This document shows, piece after piece, positions 9,063 to 22,086 of a DNA stretch of 64,000 nt. The stretch covers positions 744,001 to 808,000 of the forward strand of contig CAVPUC010000004.1 in assembly GCA_963708865.1 (NCBI GenBank), in the 5' to 3' direction. Made by a program: the position numbers and the translations under genes. Each line of letters begins with the position of its first letter. Position 1 is the first letter of the stretch. The notes under the pieces are model-generated. The model was not told the DNA's origin. It saw only the letters and a list, made by a program, of their open reading frames with translations, and ran no database searches. This DNA comes from DAIDKA01 sp963708865 (GTDB lineage Bacteria > Pseudomonadota > Gammaproteobacteria > Steroidobacterales > Steroidobacteraceae).

Positions 9063-11140
9063 ATGGCGGATATATTTGTCTCCTATGCACGAGGTGACAA
9101 GCCACTGGTTGCGCCGCTGGTCGCCGCACTCGGGGCGCAAGGCTGGTCCGTGTGGTGGGATCCGTCCATCAACCCCGGTCAGGAGTTCGACCGTCTGATC
9201 TCCACCGAACTTGACGCGGCCAAGGCGGTGATCGTCGTGTGGACGCCCGCCTCGGTAGAGTCGCGCTGGGTTCGTGGCGAAGCCCGCGAGGGCGCCAATC
9301 GCGGCGTGCTGGTCCCCGTTCGCTTCGCCAATGCGCGCCTGCCCATTGATGTGCGCAGTCTGCACACCACCGATCTGGATGACTGGCGCGGCAATTCAAA
9401 AAGCGCGGCGTTTCAGGAATTGGCGCGCGCCATCCGTGCATTGGTGGACGCTCCGGGCGATCCGCAGCCCGCGCGTGCGGCAACGATTCCCTATCCGACG
9501 ACCCCGGATCGATCACGAACGGCACGCGCTGACAAAGCGCAAAGCCATGGCGCTGGCCGGCATTGCGGTACTCCTGCTCATCGCAGTTCTCGGCTTTTAC
9601 GCCTTCAACGTGAACCTGTTTCATCGGGCAAGTTGGGCCGCCGCGATTTTAAATCCAGCCGACATGCGCGTCGCGGTCCTGCCGTTCGATGTGCTGAGCG
9701 ATTCGCCGGCGACGCATCATTTTGCCGAAGGGTTGACGGATGAGATCGTCTCGACGCTGAGCACGAATCAGATGCAGACGGTCTCGCGCGAAGACAGTAT
9801 GGCACTGCGCGGCGCCGGCCGCGATGAGACCCTGGCGAGGCTGAATGCAAATCTGTTGTTCGATGGAACGGTGGAAGAGCGCGGCATGGACCTGCACGTC
9901 CGCGTGCATCTCGACGCCGCCAGCGACCATGTGGTCTTGTGGTCCGGAGATTTCGGTCACGCGACACAGGACTCGCAGACGCTGCAGACCGAGGTCGCAG
10001 CCAGGGCGGGCAGCAATCATTCAGCTCGCGCTGTTCGCCAGGTCTCCCGGAACTGCGCCGATCAATAGCCAGACGCTTGCCTTGCAACTGAAAGTGACGG
10101 ACTTCCTGCGAAATGGCGAAGACGGTGATGTGCAGGGCGCTGTGCGGGCCAGGCAACTTGCCCAGCAGGTGGTGGCCAGCGCGCCGGATTTCGCCTGGGG
10201 ACACTCCAGCTTCGCGATAACGCTGGCGCTGGCCAATGGCGGGATGCCCGCAAACGACGCCGAAGGGCAGAAGTTGCAAGGAGCGGATCCGAGCCGAAGC
10301 GCAACGCGCGCTGGCGCTGGACCCCAGGGATGCGATGGCCTATTTCGTGTTGTTCGCGCTTGAGCCTTCGCCGCGAAGGGCGTGAGTCCGTCATTCTGAA
10401 GGGGCTGTCGGTGGATCCTCATCCGGCGATATTCGCCGGCGGCTTGTACGGCCGGGAGGCGGGGCTGCTGAGCTGGCGAGGGAAGATTGCGCGCCGCCTT
10501 GCCCTACTGGAGGCAAGCCGCCGCGCTCGACCCCTTGTCATCGTGGGAAAGCACTGGGCTGGCCACGACGCTGGCTGCGCTTGGGCAGTTCCCGGAGTCC
10601 ATGACCCTCTTCGATCGGTGTTTGAAGCTATGGCCGAACGAAGCCTGCCACTCGCGCTCAGTACCTCGCGGTCCTTGAGTTCTACGGCACCCCCAAACGG
10701 CGCTGGCCGCAATCGCAGGATCCAGCCATCCGCCCGCCCAATCTCAACGCGGCGGCGATCGATGCATCGCGCGCATTCATTCGAACCGCAGCAACGCGAC
10801 CAGCGAATCCAAGGCCCGCGCAGCGCGGCAGATCCGACTGGCTGCAGCCGCCGGCTCATTGGCGCCCGACGCCGCAGCGCCGATGCTGGCCGAGCTTGGC
10901 GATAGCGAGGCCGCCTTCGGGGTCCTCGCGGGCCCGCCCATCCGCTGCGTGACACGAGTTTCCTTTTTATCCCGGCGGCCGCCAAACTTCGAGCGGATCC
11001 GCGATTCATGGCCCTAAGCGCCAAGCTGGGACACGTCGAGTTATTGGCAGGCGACGGGTAAGTGGCCGGACTTCTGCACCGATGAGCATCTCCCTTACGA
11101 TTGCAAAATCGAAGCAGCCCGTGCGGCAGCGGTAAGATAG
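9063..11140 (+). CDS. TIR domain - transmembrane - TolB-like - TPR protein (multiple frameshifts)
   Basis: About 690 residues after bridging roughly nine frame breaks (near 9520, 10010, 10276, 10375, 10490, 10650, 10795, 10935 and 11055). The TIR domain occupies residues 1-130: FVSYARGDK, GWSVWWDPSINPGQEF, VIVVWTPASVESRWVRGEA, with E73 at the position of the TIR NADase glutamate. A single membrane helix follows (about 165-187, ALAGIAVLLLIAVLGFYAF), then a TolB-N/FlgO-like domain (RVAVLPFDVLSD, FAEGLTDEIVSTL), then TPR-like helices and the conserved end KWPDFCTDEHLPYDC. The stop is the TAG at 11138-11140. Similar architectures occur in proteobacteria as putative signalling proteins. The frameshift density is the highest in the window, so a true pseudogene cannot be excluded. 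Confidence 0.72.
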
Positions 11141-11166
11141 CGCCCCGCTGAAAATCTGAGATTACC

Positions 11167-13786
11167 GTGGCGCTGGCCGACGATTTTTCGACACACACCC
11201 CCGTCATGCAGCAGTACCTGCGCCTCAAGGCGCAGTACCCCGATGTGCTGCTGTTCTATCGCATGGGGGATTTCTACGAGCTGTTCTTCGAGGACGCGCG
11301 CCGCGCCGCCGCGCTGCTCGACATCACGCTGACGGCCCGGGGTCAGTCCGCGGGACAGCCCATTCCGATGGCGGGCGTGCCGGCCCACAGTGCGGAAGGC
11401 TATCTCGCGCGCCTGGTGCGCAAGGGTGAAAGCGTCGCGGTATGCGAGCAGATGGGCGACCCGGCCCAATCCAAGGGACCCATCGAGCGACAGGTGGTCC
11501 GGGTCATCACGCCCGGCACCCTCACCGATGCCGCCTTGTTGGACGACCGACGCGAGGTGCTGCTGGCGGCGGTGGCCCGCGAGGGCGAGCACTTCGGTCT
11601 GGCGTGGCTGGACCTGGCCGCGGGCCGCTTCACGCTGCTGGAAGCGACCGGCGCCGAGGCCCTGGCCGGTGAGCTGGAACGGTTGCGGCCGGCGGAGCTG
11701 CTGGTCAGTGAGGATGCCGCTCGCGACAACCTGGAGCGAGCCGGTACCGCGCTGCGCGCCCGGGCGCCCTGGCATTTCGAGACCGAAACGTGTGCCCGCA
11801 GCCTCACCCAGCAGCTGGGCACGCTCGACCTGCAGGGCTTTGGCCTGACCCCCGACTCCCTCGCGATCAGCGCCGCGGGCGCCTTGCTGCAGTACGTGCG
11901 TGACACGCAGAAGAGCGCGGTGCCGCATGTCCGCGCGCTGCACGTGGAGCAGCGCGGCGAGGCGCTGATGCTCGATGCGGCGACCCGCCGCAATCTGGAA
12001 CTGGATTCCAGTCTCTCGGGCAATCCCGAGGCCACCCTGTTCGCCCTCATCGACCGATGTGTCACGGCCATGGGCTCGCGCCTGCTGCGTCGCTGGTTGA
12101 ACCGCACGCTCACCGACCAGACGCTGTTGCGCCAGCGTTATCAGGCGATCGCGGCGCTCATCGATCGGCGACGCTTCGAGGCGCTGCGCGAGCCCCTGCA
12201 AGGCATCGGCGACATCGAACGCATCCTGTCGCGGGTCGCGCTGCGCTCGGCACGGCCGCGCGATCTGGCGCAGCTGCGAAGTGCCGTAGCGGCGCTGCCG
12301 CAGCTTGCGGCCGTGGCCGCAGGTCCGGCCGCGGACTCGCCGCTGCTGCACGCGCTGCTGTCGGGGATGGGTCGACACGAGGATGTTCACGCGCTGCTGC
12401 ATCAGGCGCTGGCGCTGGAGCCGCCGGCGCTCTTGCGGGAGGGCGATGTCATCGCCGCAGGGTTCGATGCCCAGCTTGATGAGCTGCGCTATATCGGTAC
12501 CCACACCGATGCCTTTCTGCTGGAGCTGGAACAGCGCGAACGCGAACGCGCGGGCATTGCGGGACTGAAGCTCGGATTCAATCGTGTACAAGGCTTCTTC
12601 ATAGAGGTGTCCCGCAAGGATGCGGAGCGCGTACCCGCCGACTACGTGCGACGCCAGACCGTCAAATCCGCCGAGCGCTTCATCACCCATGAACTGAAGA
12701 GCTTCGAGGACAAGGTACTGAGCGCCCGCGAGCGCGCGCTCGCCCGCGAACGCGAACTGTATGAGGCGCTGCTCACGCAATTGATTGAACGCCTGGGCGC
12801 ACTGCAGGTCGACCGCCGCCGCGGTGGCGGAACTTGACGGCCTGGGAAGCCTCGCCGAGCGCGCCTGTGCGCTGCAGTGGACACAGCCGCAACTGGTGCG
12901 CAGCTCGCGTCTGCATATCGAGGCCGGGCGCCATCCGGTGGTGGAGAAATTCCTGGTCGGCGGCACCTTCGTGCCGAACGACCTGGATCTGGATGACCGG
13001 CGGCGGATGCTGGTCATCACCGGCCCGAACATGGGCGGCAAATCCACCTACATGCGCCAGACGGCGCTGATCGCCATTCTCGCGCACATGGGCAGTTTCG
13101 TGCCGGCCGACAAGGCCGTCATCGGTCCCCTGGACCGCATCTTCACGCGCATCGGCGCCGCCGACGATCTCGCGGGCGGCCGCTCCACCTTCATGGTGGA
13201 GATGACCGAAGCGGCCAACATCCTCAACAACGCCACCGCGCGCAGCTTGATCCTGATGGACGAGATCGGTCGCGGCACCAGTACCTTCGATGGCCTGTCC
13301 CTGGCCTGGGCAATCGCGCGCCACATCGCGACCCACACCCGCGCCATGACCCTGTTTGCGACCCACTACTTTGAACTGACGACGCTGGCGACGGAACTTG
13401 AGGCCTGCGTGAATGTGCACCTGGATGCCACCGAACACGCCGACGGCATCATTTTCCTGCACGCGGTGAAGGACGGCCCCGCGGACCGCAGCTACGGGCT
13501 GCAGGTGGCGCAGCTGGCCGGGGTGCCGCGTGAAGTCATCGCCCGCGCGCGGCAGTTCCTCATCGCACTGGAGAACCAGCGCGACCGGCGCCGACCGGCG
13601 AGCCCGCAGCAGGAGCTTGCGCTGAGCGCGCCGCCCGAGCCGCAGTCCCCCGATGCGGCGTCAACTGCCGCGGATGAGTCCGCCCGCGCGCTGGTCGCGG
13701 CCGTCAACGCATTGAATCCTGACGAACTTGCGCCCAAGGCGGCCCTTGAGGCGCTGTACCGGCTGCGCGCGCTGCTGAAGCGCTGA
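11167..13786 (+). CDS. mutS: DNA mismatch repair protein MutS (one frameshift)
   Basis: Recognises mismatches and small loops and, with MutL, starts post-replicative repair. The N-terminal mismatch-binding domain has the diagnostic FYELFFEDA near residues 38-46. The connector and lever domains follow, with GFNRVQGFFIEVSR near 475-488. The C-terminal ATPase carries Walker A GPNMGGKST, Walker B LILMDEIGRGTST and the FATHYFELT block. It starts with GTG at 11167. A single extra G at about 12811 (CAGG for CAG) breaks the frame after residue 548. Removing it gives an 872-residue protein of normal length, so the gene is almost certainly functional in the organism. It converges on aspS, with only 8 bases between the stops. 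Confidence 0.95.
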
Positions 13787-13794
13787 GGCGCTCT

Positions 13795-15579
13795 TTAGCG
13801 CGGTCGGCGGCGGTGTGCGCACGCGAATGTGCAGCTCGCGCAGCTGTTGCTCGCTCACCTCGGAGGGCGCATCGGTCATCTGATCCGCCGCCGTCTGGGT
13901 CTTGGGGAAGGCAATCACATCGCGAATGCTCTCGGCACCCGCCATCAGCATCGCCAGGCGATCGAGGCCGAAGGCGATGCCACCATGCGGGGGCGCGCCG
14001 AATTTCAGCGCATCGAGCAGGAAGCCGAACTTCTGCTGCGCCGCCTCGGCTGCCGATGCCCAAGCAGCTCGAACACCGCCGACTGCAGCTCCTGGCGATG
14101 GATACGTACCGAGCCACCGCCGATCTCCGAACCGTTCAGCACCAGGTCGTACGCCTTGGCGAGCGCGGCGCCCGGGTTGGCGGTGAGCGCGACCGGGTCT
14201 TCGTTCAGCGGCGAGGTGAACGGATGATGCACGGCCACCCAGCGCTTCGCCTCGGCATCCCATTCAAACATCGGGAAATCGACGACCCACAGCGGACGCC
14301 AGCCGGCCTTCCACGAGCTTCAGGTCCTGGCCGACCTTCAGGCGCAGCGCGCCGATCGAATCACTGACCACCTTGGCGCTGTCGGCGCCGAAGAAGATCA
14401 GATCGTTGTCCTGCGCACGCGGTGCGCGAGACGATGCCGCTGACCGCCTCATCGCTCAGGAACTTGATGATCGGTGACTGCAGGCCCTCGCGGCCCTTGG
14501 CCACGTCATTGACCTTCACATAGGCCAGACCCTTGGCGCCGTAGCGCGCCACGAAGGCGGTGTAGTCATCGATTTCCTTGCGCGTGAGGGCGCCGCCGCC
14601 CGGGACACGCAGCGCCGCCACGCGGCCCGCCGGGTCATTGGCGGGACCTGCGAACACCTTGAAGCTGCAGTCCTTGACCAGATCCGCGACATCGACCAGT
14701 TCCAGCGCAATGCGCAGGTCCGGCTTGTCGGATCCGTAGCGGCGCATCGCCTCGGCATACGTCATGCGCGGGATGGGGTCCGGGCAGCGCGACCTGCATC
14801 ACCTCGGTGAAGAGGTGCCGCAGCAGCCCTTCCATCGACACCATGATGTCTTCCTGGGTGAGGAACGAGGTCTCGATGTCCAGCTGCGTGAATTCAGGCT
14901 GGCGGTCGGCGCGCAGGTCCTCATCGCGAAAGCAGCGCACGATCTGGTAGTAGCGGTCAAAGCCCGCCACCATCAGCAGCTGCTTGAAGATCTGCGGGGA
15001 CTGCGGCAGCGCGAAGAACTTGCCCGCGTGGGTGCGGCTGGGCACGAGGTAATCGCGCGCCCCTTCCGGGGTCGACTTGCCGAGTACCGGGGTCTCAAGG
15101 TCAATGTAGCCGTTGCCGTCGAGGTAGCTGCGCATGGCGCGCGTGATGTGATGCCGCTGGCGCAACCGCCGGGTCATCACCTCGCGCCGCAGATCGAGGT
15201 AGCGGTACTTGAGACGCACCTCTTCGCTGACATGCTGCTCATCGAGCTGGAACGGCAGCGGCTCGGAGCGGTTCAGCAGCACCAGTTCGCGCGCCAGCAA
15301 TTCCACCTGGCCGGACTTCAGATTGGCATTGACCGTGCCGGCGGGCCTGGCGCGCACCTTGCCCTTCACCTGGATGACGAATTCGCTGCGCAGGCGCTCC
15401 GCCTCGCTGAACACATCCTTGCGATCCGGATCGAATACGACCTGCAGCAACCCTTCGCGGTCGCGCAGGTCGACAAAGATCACCCCGCCGTGGTCGCGGC
15501 GGCGATGCACCCAGCCGGCGACGGTCACCTCCTGGGAGGTGAGCTTTTCGTCGACATTTCCACAGTAATGAGTGCGCAT
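13795..15579 (-). CDS. aspS: Aspartyl-tRNA synthetase (about six frameshifts)
   Basis: Class II synthetase charging tRNA-Asp (or tRNA-Asp/Asn). The start ATG at 15579 gives MRTHYCGNVDEKL, the usual AspRS N-terminus with an OB-fold anticodon domain (VAGWVHRRRDHGGVIFVDLR). The catalytic core shows motif 2 (CFRDEDLRADRQPEFTQLD), the bacterial GAD insertion (FKVFAGPAND) and motif 3 (APPHGGIAFGLDRL). Breaks lie near 14775, 14430, 14305, 14065, 14050 and 13815. Two are readable as an extra T in CTGCTTGGG and an extra C in AGCCGAG. The length is 3n, in agreement with six insertions. The exact C-terminus is uncertain: I place the stop at the TAA of 13795-13797, while the last frame as written would run on to 13661 inside mutS. 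Downstream of DUF502 and the zinc-ribbon gene, a common order. Confidence 0.9.
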
Positions 15580-15592
15580 CGGGACGCGGATG

Positions 15593-16255
15593 TTACGGAC
15601 CGAGACGCAAATGAGCAACCGGCGGTTCCGGCAGCACCACCCCGCAGGTGACGATCATCTTCATGGCGGCATCAACGGACATTTCCAGCGCAATCAACTG
15701 ACGCTTCGGCACCAGGATGATGAATCCGGAGGTGGGATTGGGCGCGGTGGACACGAAAACGCAGGTCAGCTGCTCACCGGTGCGGTTGCTCACCTCGGCG
15801 ACATTCTCCGCGGTCACGAAGCCGATGCTCCAGATCCCGGGCCGGGGATATTCCACCGCCACCACCTGCCGGAAGGAATTGCTGGAGGACAGCACACTTT
15901 CGGTGAAGCTGCGCACCCCGCCATAGACCGATCTCACCAGCGGAATCCGCTGCATCAGGTCTTCCCAATAGCCGACCAGCTGCCGGCCAATGAGGTTCGT
16001 GACCAAAAGGCCCGTCAGCAAGACCACGATGAACGCGAACAGCACACCCAGGCCCGGCAGATGAAATCCCAGCAGGGTCTGCGGCTGGTAGCGGTCCGGC
16101 AGCCACACCAGGGTGCTGTCCATCAGTGTCATGAAGAAGCTGACGACCCACAAGGTGGCGATGATCGGCAGCCACACCAGGATGCCGGCTACCAACAGCC
16201 GGCGCAGACTCACGGGTCGCTTGCTTGCCTTGACGACTCGCGGCTCATCGGCCAC
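15593..16255 (-). CDS. DUF502 family inner-membrane protein
   Basis: About 220 residues with two transmembrane helices (LLVAGILVWLPIIATLWVV at about 16-34 and LGVLFAFIVVLLTGLLVTNL at about 64-83). The DUF502 domain follows (RIPLVRSVYGGVRSFTESVL, VEYPRPGIWSIGFVT, VFVSTAPNPTSGFIILVP). The function of DUF502 is not established; the soluble part is predicted on one face of the inner membrane. I choose the GTG at 16253-16255 because upstream codons lie within the zinc-ribbon gene and look like a shadow of its Lys/Ala tail. This makes an 11-base overlap with that gene. It ends 13 bases before aspS, and FmdB-like/DUF502/aspS is a recurring gammaproteobacterial order. Intact. Confidence 0.85.
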   Translation of the reverse strand: MADEPRVVKASKRPVSLRRLLVAGILVWLPIIATLWVVSFFMTLMDSTLVWLPDRYQPQTLLGFHLPGLGVLFAFIVVLLTGLLVTNLIGRQLVGYWEDLMQRIPLVRSVYGGVRSFTESVLSSSNSFRQVVAVEYPRPGIWSIGFVTAENVAEVSNRTGEQLTCVFVSTAPNPTSGFIILVPKRQLIALEMSVDAAMKMIVTCGVVLPEPPVAHLRLGP

Positions 16256-16742
16256 GACGTTTGCTGGCCTTGGCTTTAGGTTTGGGGGCGGCCTTGCGCG
16301 CCGGCGCCTTGGCGGCGGGCTTCGCGGCCGCCTTGGCCGATTTGGCGCCGGCGGATTTGGATGCCGAACGGCTCGCCGCACCGCTTGACTCCCCCGCGGA
16401 CGCCTTCTCGGCTGGCTTGGATGGCGGCTTGCTGTCGCCGGCCTTGCTGTCGCCGCCCTTGCTGTCGGTCGCTTTGGCCTCCGCGACCGGGGCACTGTCG
16501 GCAGCCTTCGCTGCCGGAGCGTCATTGGCGTCGCCGGCCAGATTGCGCTTGCCTTCCTTGTCGCTCTTGAAATCTGTTTCGTACCAGCCGCCGCCCTTGA
16601 GGCGGAATACGGGCGCGGAAACCAGCTTCTTCAGCGTGCTCTTGCCGCAGGACGGGCACTTCTTCAACGGCGCATCAGTGATCTTCTGCATGACCTCCGT
16701 GTAGAACTTGCAGCTGGCGCACTCGTATTCGTAAAACGGCAT
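16245..16742 (-). CDS. FmdB-type zinc-ribbon protein with Lys/Ala-rich tail
   Basis: A 165-residue protein. Residues 1-45 form the FmdB/CxxC_CxxC_SSSS regulatory-protein zinc ribbon: MPFYEYECASCKFYTEVMQK with C8-x2-C11, then KKCPSCGKSTLKKLVSAPVF with the second CxxC. After a short conserved region (GGGWYETDFK) the last 90 or so residues are low complexity, rich in Ala, Ser and Lys, ending in KAKASKRRGR. The tail resembles histone H1-like or AlgP-like basic tails. The role is unknown; zinc ribbons of this family are thought to bind nucleic acid or protein. First gene of the FmdB-DUF502-aspS group and downstream of clpB on the same strand. Confidence 0.85.
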   Translation of the reverse strand: MPFYEYECASCKFYTEVMQKITDAPLKKCPSCGKSTLKKLVSAPVFRLKGGGWYETDFKSDKEGKRNLAGDANDAPAAKAADSAPVAEAKATDSKGGDSKAGDSKPPSKPAEKASAGESSGAASRSASKSAGAKSAKAAAKPAAKAPARKAAPKPKAKASKRRGR

Positions 16743-16788
16743 GGAACTTCACTTCGCAAGGTCGCTGTTTGAATTCGAAGTATACAGG

Positions 16789-19382
<2,594 letters not shown>

Positions 19383-19430
19383 GAGCTAATCCCTCGAATT
19401 TCCCAAGTTATCTGGCCACTTCTGTGGGGT

Positions 19431-20206
19431 CTAGGTGAGCCAGATCAAGGCCGCCATGCGTCCCGAACGCCCATCGCGGCGGTGCGAAAAGAAGTTCTCG
19501 GCATCTGCAAACGTACACCACTTCCCGCCATGGATGGCCGTCAGCCCCAGGGCCGCCAACCGCAGCCGTGCCAGCGCGACCAGGTCGCACTGCCAGCGCC
19601 CGCGGGCATTGGCGGTGAAGGCTGCCGCCGCGCTCGCCCCGGCGGCCGCGCGCGCCAAAGGCGTCGCGGACCTCCGGCCCGACCTCGAAATGCGCCTGGC
19701 TGATGCCCGGCCCGATCCAGGCCAGCAGCTGCGCAGCGGGAACTCCCAACGCGGCCACCGTGTTCTCCAGGATCCCTGCCGCGAGGCCCGCGCCACCCGG
19801 CGTGGGCCGCGCCGACGACCGACCCGTCGCGGGCCGCGAACAGCACCGGCAGACAATCGGCGACCTGGATGGCGCACACGCGCCCGGCCTCGGCCGTGAC
19901 GACCCCATCGGCCGCGGCGCCGGCCGTGACCGCGCTGCCAAGGCGCACCACGCGGCTGCCATGCACCTGGGAGAGCCAGGCCGGCTCCGCCGGCAGGTCG
20001 AACGAGGCGCTGATGCGCCGGCGATTTTCGGCCACGGCGAGCGCGTCATCCTCCACCTGCGTGCCGACATTCAAGGACGCGAAGGGGCCGATGCTGACGC
20101 CGCCGCCGCGCATCGTGAACACCGCCCGTACGCTCTCCGGCACCGGCCAGTCAGGCCGCAGCCAGGATGGCCCTCCGGAGGCTGGGCTAGCGCCGGACCT
20201 TGGCAT
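19431..20206 (-). CDS. pgeF: Purine nucleoside phosphorylase/laccase-domain protein YfiH (two frameshifts)
   Basis: Multicopper-polyphenol-oxidoreductase-type protein (YfiH/PgeF). Members act on adenosine, inosine and related purines, and in E. coli PgeF helps edit peptidoglycan composition. Motifs: FTMRGGGVS near residues 24-32, QVHGSRVVRL, the CAIQVADCLPVLFA block with a metal-ligand Cys, AAHAGWRG with the ligand His, and the C-terminal HGGKWCTF and RDGRSGRMA. Breaks near 19795 and 19640 both look like +1 insertions, and the length of 3n+2 agrees. The ATG at 20206 (MPRSGASP) overlaps the rluD 3' end by 20 bases, the usual tight rluD-pgeF pairing. clpB starts 48 bases downstream on the same strand. 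Confidence 0.88.
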
Positions 20207-21186
20207 GGGAAGCCGCATCGGCCTGTGCATGGGCGTGCTGGTCGGCAGCGAGCGCCGCGATCAGCTCCTGCATATCTGCCGGAAGGGGCGCCTTGAAAGA
20301 CAGTGGCTCACCCGTGACGGGATGCGCCAGCGCGAGCTCCACGGCATGCAGCGCCTGGCGACGGAACCCATCGAGGGTCATGCGCAGTGGCTCGGAGGCA
20401 CCGGCCGGGTAGCGGCGCCGGGTGCCGTATACCGGATCCCCGACCACGGCGTGCCCGATATGCGCCAGGTGGACGCGAATCTGGTGGGTACGCCCGGTCG
20501 CCAGCTGCGCGAGCACCTGCGTATGGGCGCGGAAGCGCTCCATGATGCGCACATGAGTCACCGCTTCGCGGCCGTCGGGGCGCACGGCCATGCGGGTGCG
20601 GGCGGTGCGATGCCGGCCGATCGGCTCATCGACGGTGCGGCCGCCGGTCAGCACCCCTTGGCAAACCGCCACATAGCGGCGCTCGATCTCGCCGCGCCGC
20701 CAGCGTCGCCACCAGCCTTGCGTGGGATTCAACGGTCCGCGCCACGACCATCAGGCCACTGGTGTCCTTGTCGAGCCGGTGGATCAATCCGGCCCGCGGC
20801 ACCAGCGCCAGCCGCGGATCAAGCCCCAGCAAGGCGTTCTGCAGCGTTCGGGTGGGGTTGCCGGCACCGGGGTGCACGACCACCCCCGCCGCCTTATTGA
20901 TAATGAGCAGCGCCTCATCCTCGTAGACGACCTCCACGGGCAGCGTTTCGGCGCCGACCGCCGTGTCGGGCTCGATTTGCGCCTCGATGCGCACCTGCTC
21001 GCCGCCGATGATCTTGTCCTTGGAGCGCGGTACCGCGCCATTGAGGTGGACCGCGCCGGCCTCGATCCAACCCTGCAGCCGCGCCCGCGAGTACTGGGGC
21101 AAGAGGCGCGCCAGGGCCTGGTCCAGGCGCAAGCCGACCAGATCCGCGGGAATATCAACGTGGTGGGTACGGAACTCGACGCTCAA
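20187..21186 (-). CDS. rluD: 23S rRNA pseudouridine synthase RluD (one frameshift)
   Basis: Makes pseudouridines 1911, 1915 and 1917 in helix 69 of 23S rRNA. It has an N-terminal S4 RNA-binding domain (LRLDQALARLLPQYSRARLQ, about residues 19-38) and the RluA-family catalytic domain with HRLDKDTSGLMV, in which the first Asp is the nucleophile. The conserved VCQGVLTGGRTVDEPIGRH, GRTHQIRVHLAHIGHAVVGD and YGTRRRYPAG blocks follow. One extra base near 20705 splits it into two frames; the corrected protein is about 332 residues. It is divergent from bamD, the standard rluD/bamD arrangement, with pgeF downstream. Confidence 0.93.
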
Positions 21187-21273
21187 GCAACAGTCCTAGT
21201 GCTAATCGTTAATTGGCTATACTGGCGGGCTACGCGCCGGCAGTTAAGCCATATTTTGGGGGCCCTTTACAAC

Positions 21274-22086
21274 ATGTCTGCTAACGGCCGAGTCCGTCAT
21301 TTGACCCGTGGCCTGATCCTCGCATTGTGCATCAGTTCGGTGCTGTTGACGGGCTGTGAGTCCAGTCGCGAGCGCAAGTTGCTGAATTCCAATCCCGCCG
21401 CCATCTACAAGGTGGCGCACGAGCGCATGGAGACCGGTGACTACAAATCAGCCATCAAGCTGATGGAGGCCCTGACGGCCCGCTTCCCGTTCACCGAGCA
21501 GGCGCGCCAGGCGCACCTCGATCTGATCTACTGCTATTACAAGGATGGCGAAACCGAATCGGCCACCGATGCCGCGGACACCTTCATCCGCGAGAATCCC
21601 ATCAATCCGCGCATCGACTACGCCTACTACATCAAGGGCCTGGTGGATTTCGAGCGCACGCCGAACGTGATGGAGCGCTGGTTCCGCGCCGATCTCACCA
21701 AGCGCCCGCCCTCGACCGCCCGCAAGGCCTTCGATTCCTTCCGTCACATCGTGACGCAGCATCCGAAAAGCCCCTACGCCCACGATGCCCTGCAGCGCAT
21801 GGTCTATCTGCGCAATCGCCTGGCGGGATACGACGTGCACGTGGCGCAGTACTACATTGCGCGCGGCGCCTACATCGCCGCCTCCGAGCGGGCGGCCGAG
21901 GCGATCGAGCAGTTCGACGGTGCGCCTGAAACCCAGGACGCCCTGAAAATCCTGATCACGGCCGACGAGCGTCTCGGGCTCACCGACAAGGCCGACCAGG
22001 CCCGCAAGGTCTACGCCGAGAACTTCAGCGGCAACACGCCCAAGGTCAGGGCGGAAAAGGATCGCCGCTGGTGGCAGTTCTGGTGA
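21274..22086 (+). CDS. bamD: Outer membrane assembly lipoprotein BamD
   Basis: Lipoprotein of the BAM complex that inserts outer-membrane beta-barrel proteins. The 270-residue precursor has a signal peptide with lipobox LLTGC and lipidated Cys28. TPR-type helices follow: AAIYKVAHERMETGDYKSAI, ALTARFPFTEQARQAHLDL, SATDAADTFIRENPINPRID, and a conserved HVAQYYIARGAYIAA block. The ATG at 21274 is chosen because it places the lipobox at a normal distance; there is no strong Shine-Dalgarno. The gene is intact and convergent with nadE, whose stop abuts it at 22087. A TATACT -10-like hexamer lies at 21218-21223 in the rluD-bamD divergent region, with a poor -35. Confidence 0.95.
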   Translation: MSANGRVRHLTRGLILALCISSVLLTGCESSRERKLLNSNPAAIYKVAHERMETGDYKSAIKLMEALTARFPFTEQARQAHLDLIYCYYKDGETESATDAADTFIRENPINPRIDYAYYIKGLVDFERTPNVMERWFRADLTKRPPSTARKAFDSFRHIVTQHPKSPYAHDALQRMVYLRNRLAGYDVHVAQYYIARGAYIAASERAAEAIEQFDGAPETQDALKILITADERLGLTDKADQARKVYAENFSGNTPKVRAEKDRRWWQFW

